DNA of 64,000 nucleotides from SIG452 sp045540295 (GCA_045540295.1 JAZQGY010000011.1:1-64000), one strand, 5' to 3'. Positions 33,593 through 41,635 are shown, counted from the first letter of the stretch. Notes: generated by a model not told the origin, from the sequence alone. A program made the numbers and translations.

Positions 33593-34258
33593 ATGAAGCG
33601 CATAACCATCTTTGCCGGGCATTACGGAAGCGGAAAAACCACCGCTGCGGTAGCCTATGCAAAAAAACTAAGAGAACAGCACGAAAAAGTGATGATTGTG
33701 GATATTGATTTAATCAATCCCTACTATCGCACCAAGGATGCCCAGGAAGAGCTGGACGCCTTGGGCATTACCGTGGTAACTCCAACCTATGCCAATACCA
33801 ATATTGAAACCCCGTCCATTCCTGCCGGCGTTATGGCGGCATTTAGCCAAAAAGATACTTATGTGGTGTTTGATGCAGCAGGAGATGATGACGGTGCAGT
33901 GGTATTGAGCCGTTATTTTATGGATTTTTCACAAGAGGAATATGATTTCTTTTTGGTGATTAATTCAAAAAGACCATTGACGAGAGACAAAGAAAGTATT
34001 ATAATGTATAAAAGGGACATTGAAATTGCATCCCGTCTGAATTTTACTGCGCTGGTCAATGCAACCAATTTGTCCTATGAAACTACCCTTTCGGATATTT
34101 TGGAAGGGGAGCACATTACCGATGAAGTTTCCAAAGAAACCGGTATTCCCAACCGATACACTTTTGTGTGGAATCAGTTGTATGATGGATTACCTGAAGC
34201 ATTAAAGAAAAAGGCAATTTCAGTGAGCCTGTTTCACAAAAAGCCCTGGGAACTTTAA
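33593..34258 (+). CDS. P-loop ATPase (ParA/CobQ-like) upstream of the 2-oxoacid oxidoreductase genes
   Basis: A 221-residue nucleotide-binding protein. Walker A is GHYGSGKTT near the N-terminus, followed by the deviant-Walker-like MIVDIDLINPYYRTKD and YVVFDAAGDDDGAV. This combination resembles the CobQ/CobB/MinD/ParA class. The function is unknown. It overlaps none of its neighbours, starts one base after the RseC-like gene and lies 69 bp upstream of the ferredoxin subunit gene, so it may assist metal-cluster or cofactor assembly of the Kor complex (inference). Confidence 0.8.
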   Translation: MKRITIFAGHYGSGKTTAAVAYAKKLREQHEKVMIVDIDLINPYYRTKDAQEELDALGITVVTPTYANTNIETPSIPAGVMAAFSQKDTYVVFDAAGDDDGAVVLSRYFMDFSQEEYDFFLVINSKRPLTRDKESIIMYKRDIEIASRLNFTALVNATNLSYETTLSDILEGEHITDEVSKETGIPNRYTFVWNQLYDGLPEALKKKAISVSLFHKKPWEL

Positions 34259-34327
34259 TTTGTTTATAAAATTTCAACATATTTGAAAAACCCGACTGAT
34301 TGTCGGAGAGGAAAGGAAAAAGTGATT

Positions 34328-34534
34328 ATGGCAAAAGTAACATTTAACGAAAACGCTTGTAAAGGCTGTTATCTTTGCATGGACGTTTGTCCCAAAAAGA
34401 TTATTAAAAAAGCTACTGACCGTTTGAACGTAAAGGGCTTTAACCCCGTTGAGGTGCTGGATATGGATCAGTGTATCGGCTGTGCATTTTGTGCAACCAT
34501 TTGTCCCGACGTGGTTATCACTGTTGAAAAATAA
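34328..34534 (+). CDS. korD: 2-oxoacid:ferredoxin oxidoreductase, delta (ferredoxin) subunit
   Basis: A 68-residue ferredoxin-like subunit with two 4Fe-4S motifs, CKGCYLCMDVCP and CIGCAFCATICP, that passes electrons from the catalytic subunits. The start MAKVTFNENACK at 34328 follows GAGGAAAGGA. It begins the korDABC cluster. Confidence 0.93.
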   Translation: MAKVTFNENACKGCYLCMDVCPKKIIKKATDRLNVKGFNPVEVLDMDQCIGCAFCATICPDVVITVEK

Positions 34535-34555
34535 GTAGGAAAGGAATGAAATACG

Positions 34556-35617
34556 ATGAGTGAAAAAGTTTTAATGAAAGGGAACGAAGCAATTGCTGAA
34601 GCTGCAATCCGTAGCGGCTGTAAACTGTTCTTCGGTTATCCCATTACTCCCCAGACTGAGGTTTCTGCTTATATGTCTAAAAGAATGCCTCAGGTAGACG
34701 GACTTTATCTGCAGGCTGAAAGTGAAGTTGCAGCCATCAACATGGTATACGGTGCTGCAGCGGCAGGCGCAAGAGTTATGACCTCTTCCTCCAGCCCCGG
34801 AATCAGCTTAAAGCAGGAAGGTATTTCCTACATAGCAGGTGCAGATTTACCCTGCGTTATTATCAACATTGTTCGTGGCGGTCCGGGTCTTGGCGGTATT
34901 CAGCCTGCTCAGTCTGACTATTTTCAGGCAACCAAAGGTGGCGGCCACGGTGACTATAACTTAGTGGTATTAGCACCTTCCACCATTCAGGAATGTGTGG
35001 ACTTAACCTACAAAGCATTTGATATTGCAGACCAGTATCGCGTACCCGTTATGATTATGGGGGACGGTATGTTAGGTCAGATGATGGAACCCGTTTCTTT
35101 CCCGGAACACGACGATTCTGTGACTTTCGATAAATCCTGGGCTTGCGATACCACCGGTATGAAGCGTAAGAAAAATATCGTAAACTCCTTATATATCAAT
35201 CCTGATGAACTGGAAAATTTAGTTTGGGAACGCCAGAAACGTTACGATTTAATTACCAAAAATGAAACCCGTGCAGAAACCTTCTTCTGCGAGGATGCAG
35301 ACATTGTGTTAGTAGCGTACGGCACCATCGCCAGAGTGGCAATGAACGCTGTGAAAAAAGCAAGAGCAATGGGCATCAAGGCAGGTTTAATCCGTCCTAT
35401 TACCCTGTGGCCGTTCCCGGAACAGGAAATTGCCAATATTGCAAAAACCGCTAAGAGCTTTTTAAGCGTGGAAATGAGCACCGGTCAGATGGTTTATGAT
35501 GTGAAGCTGGCTGTGAACGGCAAATGCCCCGTGGAATTTTACGGAAGAACCGGTGGCGTAGTACCTGTTCCTCAGGAAATTCTGGACAAAATCGTAGAAA
35601 TGTCCAAAAAACTGTAA
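34556..35617 (+). CDS. korA: 2-oxoacid:ferredoxin oxidoreductase, alpha subunit
   Basis: A 353-residue alpha subunit (pyrimidine-binding and linked domains) of a CoA-acylating, ThDP-dependent oxidoreductase. GNEAIAEAAIRSGCKLFFGYPITPQTE and AESEVAAINMVYGAAAAGARVMTSSSSPG are typical. The arrangement resembles the 2-oxoglutarate or 2-ketoisovalerate type (Kor/Vor); the exact acid cannot be told from sequence. Oxidation of the 2-oxoacid yields acyl-CoA, CO2 and reduced ferredoxin. Confidence 0.93.
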   Translation: MSEKVLMKGNEAIAEAAIRSGCKLFFGYPITPQTEVSAYMSKRMPQVDGLYLQAESEVAAINMVYGAAAAGARVMTSSSSPGISLKQEGISYIAGADLPCVIINIVRGGPGLGGIQPAQSDYFQATKGGGHGDYNLVVLAPSTIQECVDLTYKAFDIADQYRVPVMIMGDGMLGQMMEPVSFPEHDDSVTFDKSWACDTTGMKRKKNIVNSLYINPDELENLVWERQKRYDLITKNETRAETFFCEDADIVLVAYGTIARVAMNAVKKARAMGIKAGLIRPITLWPFPEQEIANIAKTAKSFLSVEMSTGQMVYDVKLAVNGKCPVEFYGRTGGVVPVPQEILDKIVEMSKKL

Positions 35618-35634
35618 GAGGGAGGATGAATAAG

Positions 35635-36387
35635 ATGAGTATTGTATTTGAAAAACCCCATGCACTCTCTGATGTGGGCTTCCATTATTGCCCCGGCTGT
35701 ACCCACGGTATTGTGCACCGTTTGGTAGCAGAAGTGCTGGATGAATTAAAATTAGAAGGCGAAGCAGTTGGGATTGCATCCGTAGGTTGCTCCGTTTTCT
35801 CCTACAACTATTTTGAATGTGACATGGTGCAGGCAGCACACGGTCGTGCTCCCGCAGTTGCAACCGGCGTAAAAAGAGCACATCCCGACAAGGTGGTATT
35901 TACCTATCAGGGTGACGGTGACTTACTGGCAATCGGTACTGCAGAAACCATTCATGCTGCAACCCGTGGCGAAAATATCACCGTGGTATTTATCAATAAC
36001 TGTATCTACGGTATGACCGGCGGTCAGATGGCTCCTACCTCCTTGGTTGGTCAGGTTACCCAGACCACTCCCTACGGCAGAAAAACCGAAACCCAGGGTT
36101 GGCCCATCAACGGCTGTGAACTGGTTTCCCAGCTGGAAGGAACTGCATTGGCGCAGCGTGTTGCTGTAAACAATGTAAAAAATATCCGCGAAGCAAAAGC
36201 GGCAATCAAAAAAGCATTTACCTATCAGACTGAGAAAAAAGGCTTCACCTTTGTGGAAGTGCTGTCCACTTGCCCCACCAACTGGGGACTTTCACCCCAA
36301 GAATCCTTAAAATGGATGGAAGAAAACATGATGCCTCAGTATCCCTTAGGCGTGTATAAAGATAAAGGTGCGAAAGGAGACGAATAG
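35635..36387 (+). CDS. korB: 2-oxoacid:ferredoxin oxidoreductase, beta subunit
   Basis: A 250-residue ThDP-binding beta subunit. FHYCPGCTHGIVHRLV supplies cluster cysteines, and the ThDP motif is YQGDGDLLAIGTAE...NNCIYGMTGGQMAPTS. The start is placed at ATG 35635 because the in-frame ATG at 35626 is too close to the GGGAGG site. It is 17 bp after korA. Confidence 0.93.
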   Translation: MSIVFEKPHALSDVGFHYCPGCTHGIVHRLVAEVLDELKLEGEAVGIASVGCSVFSYNYFECDMVQAAHGRAPAVATGVKRAHPDKVVFTYQGDGDLLAIGTAETIHAATRGENITVVFINNCIYGMTGGQMAPTSLVGQVTQTTPYGRKTETQGWPINGCELVSQLEGTALAQRVAVNNVKNIREAKAAIKKAFTYQTEKKGFTFVEVLSTCPTNWGLSPQESLKWMEENMMPQYPLGVYKDKGAKGDE

Positions 36388-36388
36388 T

Positions 36389-36919
36389 ATGCAGAAAGAA
36401 TTTATTATTTCCGGTTTTGGCGGCCAGGGCATTCTGTTTATCGGAAAACTCCTTGCTTACACCGGTATGAAAAATAACTACCAGGTATCCTGGCTCCCGT
36501 CCTACGGACCGGAAATGCGTGGCGGTACCGCAAGCTGTAATGTCATTATCTCCGACGATGCGATCGGTTCTCCCTTAGTAACCGAAGCAACTGAAGTTAT
36601 CGCTATGAACGGTCCCTCTTTTGTGAAGTTTGAAAAGAGCGTGGCAAAAGGCGGCACCTTATACTATGATAGTTCCCTGGTTCAGCCTACTCCCACTCGT
36701 GATGACATCAGCTATGTGGGCGTGGAAGCAACTAAATTAGCCACCGAAATGGGCATGGGCAAGCTTGCTAATATGTTCTTGGTGGGCAAAGTATTAAAAG
36801 AATCTAAGGTGTTTGAATTAGATGTGATTTTTGAAGCGTTAAAAGGTCTGGTTCCTGCAAAGAAACCCGAGCTTTATGACTTAAACAAAAAAGCCATCGA
36901 AGCAGGCGCAAACTTATAA
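36389..36919 (+). CDS. korC: 2-oxoacid:ferredoxin oxidoreductase, gamma subunit
   Basis: A 176-residue gamma subunit with ISGFGGQGILFIGKLLAYTG at the N-terminus and SYGPEMRGGTASCNVI, both characteristic. The start MQKEFIISG at 36389 follows AAAGGAGA, one base after the korB stop. It completes the four-subunit oxidoreductase. Confidence 0.93.
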   Translation: MQKEFIISGFGGQGILFIGKLLAYTGMKNNYQVSWLPSYGPEMRGGTASCNVIISDDAIGSPLVTEATEVIAMNGPSFVKFEKSVAKGGTLYYDSSLVQPTPTRDDISYVGVEATKLATEMGMGKLANMFLVGKVLKESKVFELDVIFEALKGLVPAKKPELYDLNKKAIEAGANL

Positions 36920-36944
36920 TTCTTTTCATTTTTAGAAATACTTC

Positions 36945-36978
36945 ATTCAGCGGAGGGAATATCCTTCCGCTGAATTTG
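36945..36978 (+). terminator. Hairpin after korC
   Basis: ATTCAGCGGA and TCCGCTGAAT form a perfect 10-bp stem with an inner GG/CC extension. The T-run after it is weak (TTTGT), so it may be a partial terminator between kor and lysA. Confidence 0.55.
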
Positions 36979-36997
36979 TAACAAGCGAGGATACAGC

Positions 36998-38299
36998 ATG
37001 AAATTTGTTTCAGAAAATTTAGATGTCAATGAGCAGGGACACCTCACTATCGGTGGGGTAGACGTGATGACGCTCAAAGAAAAATACGGCACCCCCCTTT
37101 ATGTGATGGATGAGGATATGATTCGCTCGCATCTTCGTACCTACCGTAATGCTTTAGATACCTATTACGGCGGTAACGGACTTTGCCAGTTTGCTTCCAA
37201 AGCCTTCTGCACCAAGTATATGTGTAAACTTGTGGCAGAGGAAGGATTAGGACTTGACGTGGTATCAGGCGGCGAGCTTTATACTGCGTTATCTGCCGGT
37301 TTTCCTGCGGATAAACTCTGTTTTCACGGCAATAATAAAACCAAGGAGGAGCTTCGGTTTGCAATTGGTCATGATGTTGGAACCATTGTGGTTGACAATA
37401 TTTTCGAGTTAGAGCAAATTGAAAACATTGCAAAAGACCTGGACAAGGTTCAGAATGTTCTTTTTAGAATCAAACCCGGTGTGGACGCTCATACTCACGA
37501 TTTTATTATGACCGGTCAAATTGACTCCAAATTCGGCTTTGCTTTAGAAACCGGAGAAGTATTGTCTGCAGTGGAAGCAGTGAAAAACAAAGAACATATC
37601 TGCTATAAAGGACTTCACTGCCATATCGGTTCCCAGATTTTTGACGTGGAACCTTTCCGGGAAACTGCTAAGGTGATGATGAAGTTCATTAAAGAAATAA
37701 AGGACAAGCTGGATCTTACTACCGAAGAGCTGGATTTAGGCGGTGGTTTCGGTATCCGCTACGTGGAATCGGACGATCCTATTTCCTACGATTTATATAT
37801 CAAGGCTGTATCCGAAGAAGTAAAAGCGCAAGCAGAATTTTTTGGCATTGTTGTTCCAAAAATTTTAATGGAACCGGGACGATCCGTTGTGGCACCTGCA
37901 GGCATCACTGTGTACGAAGTGGGTTGCGTGAAGGAAATTCCCGGTATTCGCACCTATGTTTCAGTAGACGGCGGTATGGCAGACAATCCTCGCTATATTA
38001 TGTACGGTGCAGAATACTCTGCCGTATTGGCAAATAAAGCAGAGGAAAATGCTGACTACACTTATACCGTGGCAGGAAAGTGCTGTGAGTCGGGAGACAT
38101 TTTAATTGAAAAGGCAAAGCTTCCTAAGGTGGAAGTGGGAGATACCCTTTGTGTGTTGGCAACCGGTGCTTACAATTACTCTATGGCATCCAACTATAAT
38201 CGGATTCCCAGACCCGCTGTGGTCATGGTTTCAGGCGGTAAGGACAAGCTGATTGTAAAACGCGAAACCTACGAAGATTTAGTGAAAAACGACTTATAA
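36998..38299 (+). CDS. lysA: Diaminopimelate decarboxylase
   Basis: A 433-residue PLP enzyme converting meso-DAP to L-lysine. The PLP lysine is in QFASKAFCTKYM, the glycine loop in DLGGGFGIRY, and the active-site cysteine region in KCCESGDIL (C-E-S-G-D). The N-terminus contains YGTPLYVMDED. It is the final step of lysine synthesis, matching lysC and hom at 60-62.6 kb. It is followed 23 bp later by thioredoxin. Confidence 0.96.
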   Translation: MKFVSENLDVNEQGHLTIGGVDVMTLKEKYGTPLYVMDEDMIRSHLRTYRNALDTYYGGNGLCQFASKAFCTKYMCKLVAEEGLGLDVVSGGELYTALSAGFPADKLCFHGNNKTKEELRFAIGHDVGTIVVDNIFELEQIENIAKDLDKVQNVLFRIKPGVDAHTHDFIMTGQIDSKFGFALETGEVLSAVEAVKNKEHICYKGLHCHIGSQIFDVEPFRETAKVMMKFIKEIKDKLDLTTEELDLGGGFGIRYVESDDPISYDLYIKAVSEEVKAQAEFFGIVVPKILMEPGRSVVAPAGITVYEVGCVKEIPGIRTYVSVDGGMADNPRYIMYGAEYSAVLANKAEENADYTYTVAGKCCESGDILIEKAKLPKVEVGDTLCVLATGAYNYSMASNYNRIPRPAVVMVSGGKDKLIVKRETYEDLVKNDL

Positions 38300-38322
38300 A
38301 TTTTAATAAAAGAGGTGTTTTT

Positions 38323-38622
38323 ATGGAACTTATAAACTTTCAGAAAGACGTTATGGAACAAACAATCCCCGTGTTGGTAGACTTTTTTGCTACCTGGTGC
38401 GGACCATGTAAAATGTTGGCACCGGTGTTGGAAGAGCTGGAAGCAGAATACGGAGATAAGCTCAAAATCGTGAAAGTGGATATTGATAAACATATCGAAC
38501 TGGCGCGGCAATACCGTGTGGCAACCGTTCCTACCATGATGGTATTTGAACATGGAGAATTAAAGGATTCTATCATCGGATACCATGCCAAAGAAGAATT
38601 GGTGGAGCTTTTAGGTTTATAA
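38323..38622 (+). CDS. trxA: Thioredoxin
   Basis: A 99-residue thiol-disulfide reductant with the active site WCGPC (Cys26, Cys29) in VDFFATWCGPCKML and the cis-proline segment ATVPTMMVF. ATG follows AGAGGTG. A terminator begins a few bases after the stop codon. Confidence 0.95.
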   Translation: MELINFQKDVMEQTIPVLVDFFATWCGPCKMLAPVLEELEAEYGDKLKIVKVDIDKHIELARQYRVATVPTMMVFEHGELKDSIIGYHAKEELVELLGL

Positions 38623-38624
38623 CA

Positions 38625-38658
38625 AAAAGGCGGATTTTTTAAAATCCGCCTTTTTTTT
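38625..38658. terminator. Bidirectional terminator between trxA and the XRE gene
   Basis: AAAAAGGCGGATTTT and AAAATCCGCCTTTTT pair into a strong stem with runs of A and T on either side. It separates convergent genes. Confidence 0.9.
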
Positions 38659-38902
38659 ATGACAGTAATTCATCTGCTGTTATCCCAAATACTTCGGCAA
38701 GTATTTTTAGCTCAATATCTGTTACAAACCGTTCTCCGCTTTCTATGCGTTGAGTTGCATTTTTATCCACGTCAATTCCTTTTAATTGCAGTTTTTCGGC
38801 CAATATGCGCTGTGACATTTTTGGTACATATTTTTTTCTTAGCTGATATATTTTTTCGCCGCATAAATTGTTTTTTCCGCTTTTTGTTTTATTTTTAACC
38901 AT
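38657..38902 (-). CDS. XRE-family transcriptional regulator
   Basis: An 81-residue single helix-turn-helix (Cro/CI type) regulator. The HTH is MSQRILAEKLQLKGIDVDKNATQRIESGERFVTD, followed by LKILAEVFGITADELL. The start at 38902 (MVKNKTK) follows GGAGGGT; an upstream in-frame ATG at 38950 has none and overlaps the divergent promoter. It is divergently transcribed from a small membrane protein gene, and a palindrome in the shared region (38967-38985) is a plausible operator for this regulator. Confidence 0.88.
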   Translation of the reverse strand: MVKNKTKSGKNNLCGEKIYQLRKKYVPKMSQRILAEKLQLKGIDVDKNATQRIESGERFVTDIELKILAEVFGITADELLS

Positions 38903-38929
38903 AATACCCTCCGTTTTGATATGTAGTGC

Positions 38930-38958
38930 CTGACAAAAATATCTTACCATGGTATGAT
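38930..38958 (+). promoter_or_regulatory. Promoter of the small membrane protein gene
   Basis: CTGACA (38930-38935), 17 bp, then TATGAT (38953-38958). The predicted start of transcription, near 38965, lies just before the palindrome at 38967. Confidence 0.65.
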
Positions 38959-38966
38959 GTTAAAAA

Positions 38967-38985
38967 TGACATTTACTAAATGTCA
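38967..38985. promoter_or_regulatory. Palindromic operator between divergent XRE and membrane protein genes
   Basis: TGACATTT ACT AAATGTCA has perfect 8-bp arms. On the minus strand its right end forms a TTGACA -35 (38981-38986) with TAACAT 18 bp further, a fair -10 for the XRE gene. On the plus strand it overlaps the transcription start of the divergent gene. One site could therefore repress both. TACCATGGTA (38945-38954) is another perfect palindrome next to it. Confidence 0.6.
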
Positions 38986-39005
38986 AAAAATACAAGGAGA
39001 AAAAT

Positions 39006-39311
39006 ATGTTTGAAAACATTGGTGGGAAGATCAAAAATTTAGCTACAGTTATTACCATTATTGGTTTTATCATCTGCGGTATCAGCGGTTTATTGTTGAT
39101 GATCAATTTGAATGTTTTGGTGGGATTGTTATCCGGTGGACTCGGTTGTTTGATGTGTTGGATTAGTTCATTTTTGCTTTATGCCGTTGGCGATATGGCT
39201 GAGAATCTTCAGGAAATTAATCATAATATGGCAGTAATGTGTGCCAAAATGACTCGTTCTCCCGTACAGAATCAAAATCGTCCGACGGATCAGTCAACCC
39301 AACCCCATTAA
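39006..39311 (+). CDS. Small membrane protein, zinc-ribbon tail lost by frameshift
   Basis: A 101-residue protein with two hydrophobic helices (about 12-33 and 37-60) and a hydrophilic tail (NMAVMCAKMTRSPVQNQNR). ATG follows AAGGAGA. In frame it ends at TAA 39309, but the +1 frame continues through GGLWVCKQCHQQNERTAAFCKNCGAYK to 39399. The switch point can be placed at the run CCCC (39303-39306). The intact form would be a membrane protein with a C-terminal zinc ribbon. Function unknown. Confidence 0.7.
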   Translation: MFENIGGKIKNLATVITIIGFIICGISGLLLMINLNVLVGLLSGGLGCLMCWISSFLLYAVGDMAENLQEINHNMAVMCAKMTRSPVQNQNRPTDQSTQPH

Positions 39312-39399
39312 TCGTGGTGGTCTCTGGGTATGTAAGCAATGCCATCAACAGAATGAACGTACAGCTGCATTTTGTAAGAATTGCGGAGCCTATAAATAA
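39312..39399 (+). pseudogene. Out-of-frame zinc-ribbon tail of the upstream gene
   Basis: Translation in the +1 frame gives WVCKQCHQQNERTAAFCKNCG, a CxxC-x12-CxxC zinc ribbon ending in TAA at 39397. It has no ribosome binding site or start codon of its own, so it is best read as the detached C-terminus of the gene starting at 39006. Removing one C from the CCCC run restores one frame. Confidence 0.75.
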
Positions 39400-39438
39400 A
39401 AAAACGAGTTGTCTAAGCGGACAACTCGTTTTTTTATT
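39396..39438. terminator. Bidirectional terminator
   Basis: AAAACGAGTTGTC and GACAACTCGTTTT form a 13-bp stem with runs of A and T. It separates the membrane-protein gene from the convergent DUF554 gene. Confidence 0.92.
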
Positions 39439-40141
39439 AAAAGGATAAATTCGGAATCAGCGTTGCAATATAATAAATAACGGGCGCAAAGACGATGGCG
39501 GGTAAAAAATCTGCTACTTTGATTTTGGTAATACCCATCAGGTTGGTTCCAATCATCATAATGAGAATGGAACCAACACAAGTCATTTCGTTAATGGCGC
39601 CTGCGGTCATAGCAGGAGCAAGAAGTCCGGCTAACAGAACCAGCCCGCCTTGAATCAAAAATACCGAAGCCGATGCCAACATCACCCCAAAGCCCAGGCT
39701 TGCAGCCAGCATCATGGAGGACACAAAGTCCAGGGTTGCTTTGGTAAACAGAATGGAATTATCTCCAATCAGTCCTGCTTGAAGGGAGCCGGTTACCGTC
39801 ATAGAACCAACGCAGAATAAAAGGGTAGCCGAGACCAGTCCTTCTGCAATGGAAACTTTTTGATTTTCTTTTTTGAGTTTTACTTCCGCATAGTTTGCCA
39901 GACGGTTAATAGCACCGTCAATATTCAGTAAGCTGCCAGTTACGGTTCCTAATACCACCGATGCAATCACAACCAATACATTCTGACCGCATAAGCTTCC
40001 CGATATCCCGATGTAAAGGGTGCAGGCACCCAATCCAATCATTGTGGCAGAGCTTATCCGTTCTGGGATTCCTTTTTGAAACAGTAATCCAATACCGGAA
40101 CCAAGTAGCACCGTTATCACATTGACAAGTACACCTAACAT
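39437..40141 (-). CDS. DUF554 family membrane protein (YdfK-like)
   Basis: A 234-residue polytopic membrane protein with about six to seven helices. The N-terminal VNVITVLLGSGIGLLFQKGIPERIS and the GLGACTLYIGISG and LLNIDGAINR regions identify DUF554. It is thought to be a transporter-like protein of unknown substrate. A strong promoter lies upstream, divergent from a LysR-type regulator that may control it. Confidence 0.9.
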   Translation of the reverse strand: MLGVLVNVITVLLGSGIGLLFQKGIPERISSATMIGLGACTLYIGISGSLCGQNVLVVIASVVLGTVTGSLLNIDGAINRLANYAEVKLKKENQKVSIAEGLVSATLLFCVGSMTVTGSLQAGLIGDNSILFTKATLDFVSSMMLAASLGFGVMLASASVFLIQGGLVLLAGLLAPAMTAGAINEMTCVGSILIMMIGTNLMGITKIKVADFLPAIVFAPVIYYIATLIPNLSF

Positions 40142-40178
40142 TTTTATTTCCTCCGAGACTTGCTTTTTCCTTTGATAT

Positions 40179-40207
40179 AGTATATAATAAATTTAGCCAT
40201 TAGTCAA
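40179..40207 (-). promoter_or_regulatory. Promoter of the DUF554 gene
   Basis: On the minus strand, TTGACT (40202-40207), 17 bp, TATACT (40179-40184). It lies in the 119-bp gap shared with the divergent LysR gene. An inverted repeat ATTTGTT (40223-40229) and AACAAAT (40238-40244) just upstream could be a LysR-type binding site. Confidence 0.7.
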
Positions 40208-40260
40208 GCAGATGATTTTGATATTTGTTATCGAAAAAACAAATCCTGGAGGCGTTTTAC

Positions 40261-41151
40261 ATGGAATTACGGAACCTAATCACCTTTATTCATGTTGCAG
40301 AGCTTGGAAGCTTTACCAAAGCTGCAGAACAGCTGGGTTATTCCCAGTCCACCATTTCTTTTCAAATTAAGCAGCTGGAAGAAGAGCTTGGTTGCCTGCT
40401 GTTTGAAAGAATCAATCACACCATTACCTTAACCAAACGTGGACACGAGCTGGTTACCTATGCCCATCAGATTCGAGCATTAACTGAGGAATTTAAAGAA
40501 AACCTGGAAGATGAAACCGAGTGCCACGATCACATTCATATTGTAACGCCTGATTCTGTGTGTGATGATATGATTAGCCGTAACTACATAGATTTTCATC
40601 ATAAATACCCCAGCATTTCCGTAAAATTCACTACAGCAGATACAGCTGTGATGTTTGATATGCTGGACCATAACGAAGCCGACCTCATTATCACGCTGGA
40701 CAGTCACTCCTATCATAAAGATTATGTAATTGCAAAAGAAGAACCTCTTTCCATGCATTTTGTGGCAAATCGGAAATCCAAGTTTGCAGGTGCCAAGAAT
40801 TTATCTGTTTGTGATATTATCAAAGAACCTTTTGTACTAACAGAATACGGACAAGGCTACCGAAGAGTTTTTGATAAAGAACTGGCAAAAAAATCACTGG
40901 AAATCACTCCGATTCTGGAAATCGGAAGAACAGATATGATTACCTCACTGGTTGCTCAGGGAGACATTCTGTCCTTTCTGCCCGATTTTGTTACAGAAGA
41001 ACCGGTTCGTGCAGGAGATTTATGTTATCTGGATGTATGCGATTTAAATATCGAAATATGGAAGCAGCTGATTTATCATAAAAATAAGTGGATGTCAAAA
41101 GGACTAAAGACCGTAATTAACTATATTATTGCAAAGGATTTTTCAAATTAG
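40261..41151 (+). CDS. LysR family transcriptional regulator
   Basis: A 296-residue LysR-type regulator. The N-terminal winged HTH, MELRNLITFIHVAELGSFTKAAEQLGYSQ...TISFQIKQLEEELG, starts at ATG 40261, which follows GGAGGC. A periplasmic-binding-like effector domain occupies about 90-290. It is divergently transcribed from the DUF554 gene, the usual arrangement for a LysR regulator and its target. Confidence 0.94.
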   Translation: MELRNLITFIHVAELGSFTKAAEQLGYSQSTISFQIKQLEEELGCLLFERINHTITLTKRGHELVTYAHQIRALTEEFKENLEDETECHDHIHIVTPDSVCDDMISRNYIDFHHKYPSISVKFTTADTAVMFDMLDHNEADLIITLDSHSYHKDYVIAKEEPLSMHFVANRKSKFAGAKNLSVCDIIKEPFVLTEYGQGYRRVFDKELAKKSLEITPILEIGRTDMITSLVAQGDILSFLPDFVTEEPVRAGDLCYLDVCDLNIEIWKQLIYHKNKWMSKGLKTVINYIIAKDFSN

Positions 41152-41162
41152 ATTGATTTGTA

Positions 41163-41198
41163 AGAAAAAAGCACCGGATTTTCCGGTGCTTTTTCTAT
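41163..41198. terminator. Bidirectional terminator after the LysR gene
   Basis: AAAAAAGCACCGG and CCGGTGCTTTTT form a stem with an ATTTT loop. It lies between the convergent LysR gene and the spoVA operon. Confidence 0.9.
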
Positions 41199-41223
41199 TG
41201 TGTATACAACAAGGTTCCGGGGC

Positions 41224-41261
41224 ACCCGACCGCAATCTTTGATTGCGTTATCGGGTCGGGT
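41224..41261. repeat. Hairpin downstream of spoVAEb
   Basis: ACCCGACC and GGTCGGGT form the outer stem; GCAATC TTT GATTGC forms an inner one. No T-run follows on either strand, so a simple terminator is unlikely; it may be a small interspersed hairpin element. Confidence 0.5.
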
Positions 41262-41266
41262 TCTTA

Positions 41267-41626
41267 TTATTTTTCCTTTGGAGAGAAAATGAGCGAAAAT
41301 ATCAAGCCGAAGAAAATTGCGGCAGAAATTCCTGCAGCACAAGCGGTCATACCGCCTGAGATGACACCTAAGAATCCCTTTTCTGAAATTCCTTTCATCA
41401 CCCCTTTTGCCAGGGCATTACCAAATCCTGTTAAAGGAACGGTTGCGCCTGCACCAAAGGTTTCTACCAATGGTTGATAGATACCTAAAAAAGTGAGGAT
41501 TACCCCTGCCACCACATAGCCAACTAAAATTCTTGCAGGAGTCAGCTTGGTAAAGTCAATAAGAAGCTGTGCGATGACACATAAAAAACCACCGAACAGA
41601 AAAGCTAACAGATAACTTGTAATCAT
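41267..41626 (-). CDS. spoVAE: Stage V sporulation protein AE (SpoVAEb)
   Basis: A 119-residue membrane protein of the SpoVAC/SpoVAEb fold with about four helices. PARILVGYVVAGVILTFLGIYQPLVE and GAGATVPLTGFGNALAKG are characteristic. It helps move dipicolinic acid (Ca-DPA) into the developing spore and out during germination. It is last in the spoVAC-spoVAD-spoVAEb operon, 9 bp after spoVAD. Confidence 0.94.
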   Translation of the reverse strand: MITSYLLAFLFGGFLCVIAQLLIDFTKLTPARILVGYVVAGVILTFLGIYQPLVETFGAGATVPLTGFGNALAKGVMKGISEKGFLGVISGGMTACAAGISAAIFFGLIFSLIFSPKEK

Positions 41627-41635
41627 TTTTTTGAC

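Noticed and set aside
35626..35634. korB start at ATG 35626
   Set aside because: It directly abuts the GGGAGG site, leaving no spacing; ATG 35635 has about 9 bp.
38903..38950. Longer N-terminus for the XRE regulator
   Set aside because: The upstream ATG lacks a ribosome binding site and would put coding sequence in the divergent promoter; the start at 38902 has GGAGGGT.
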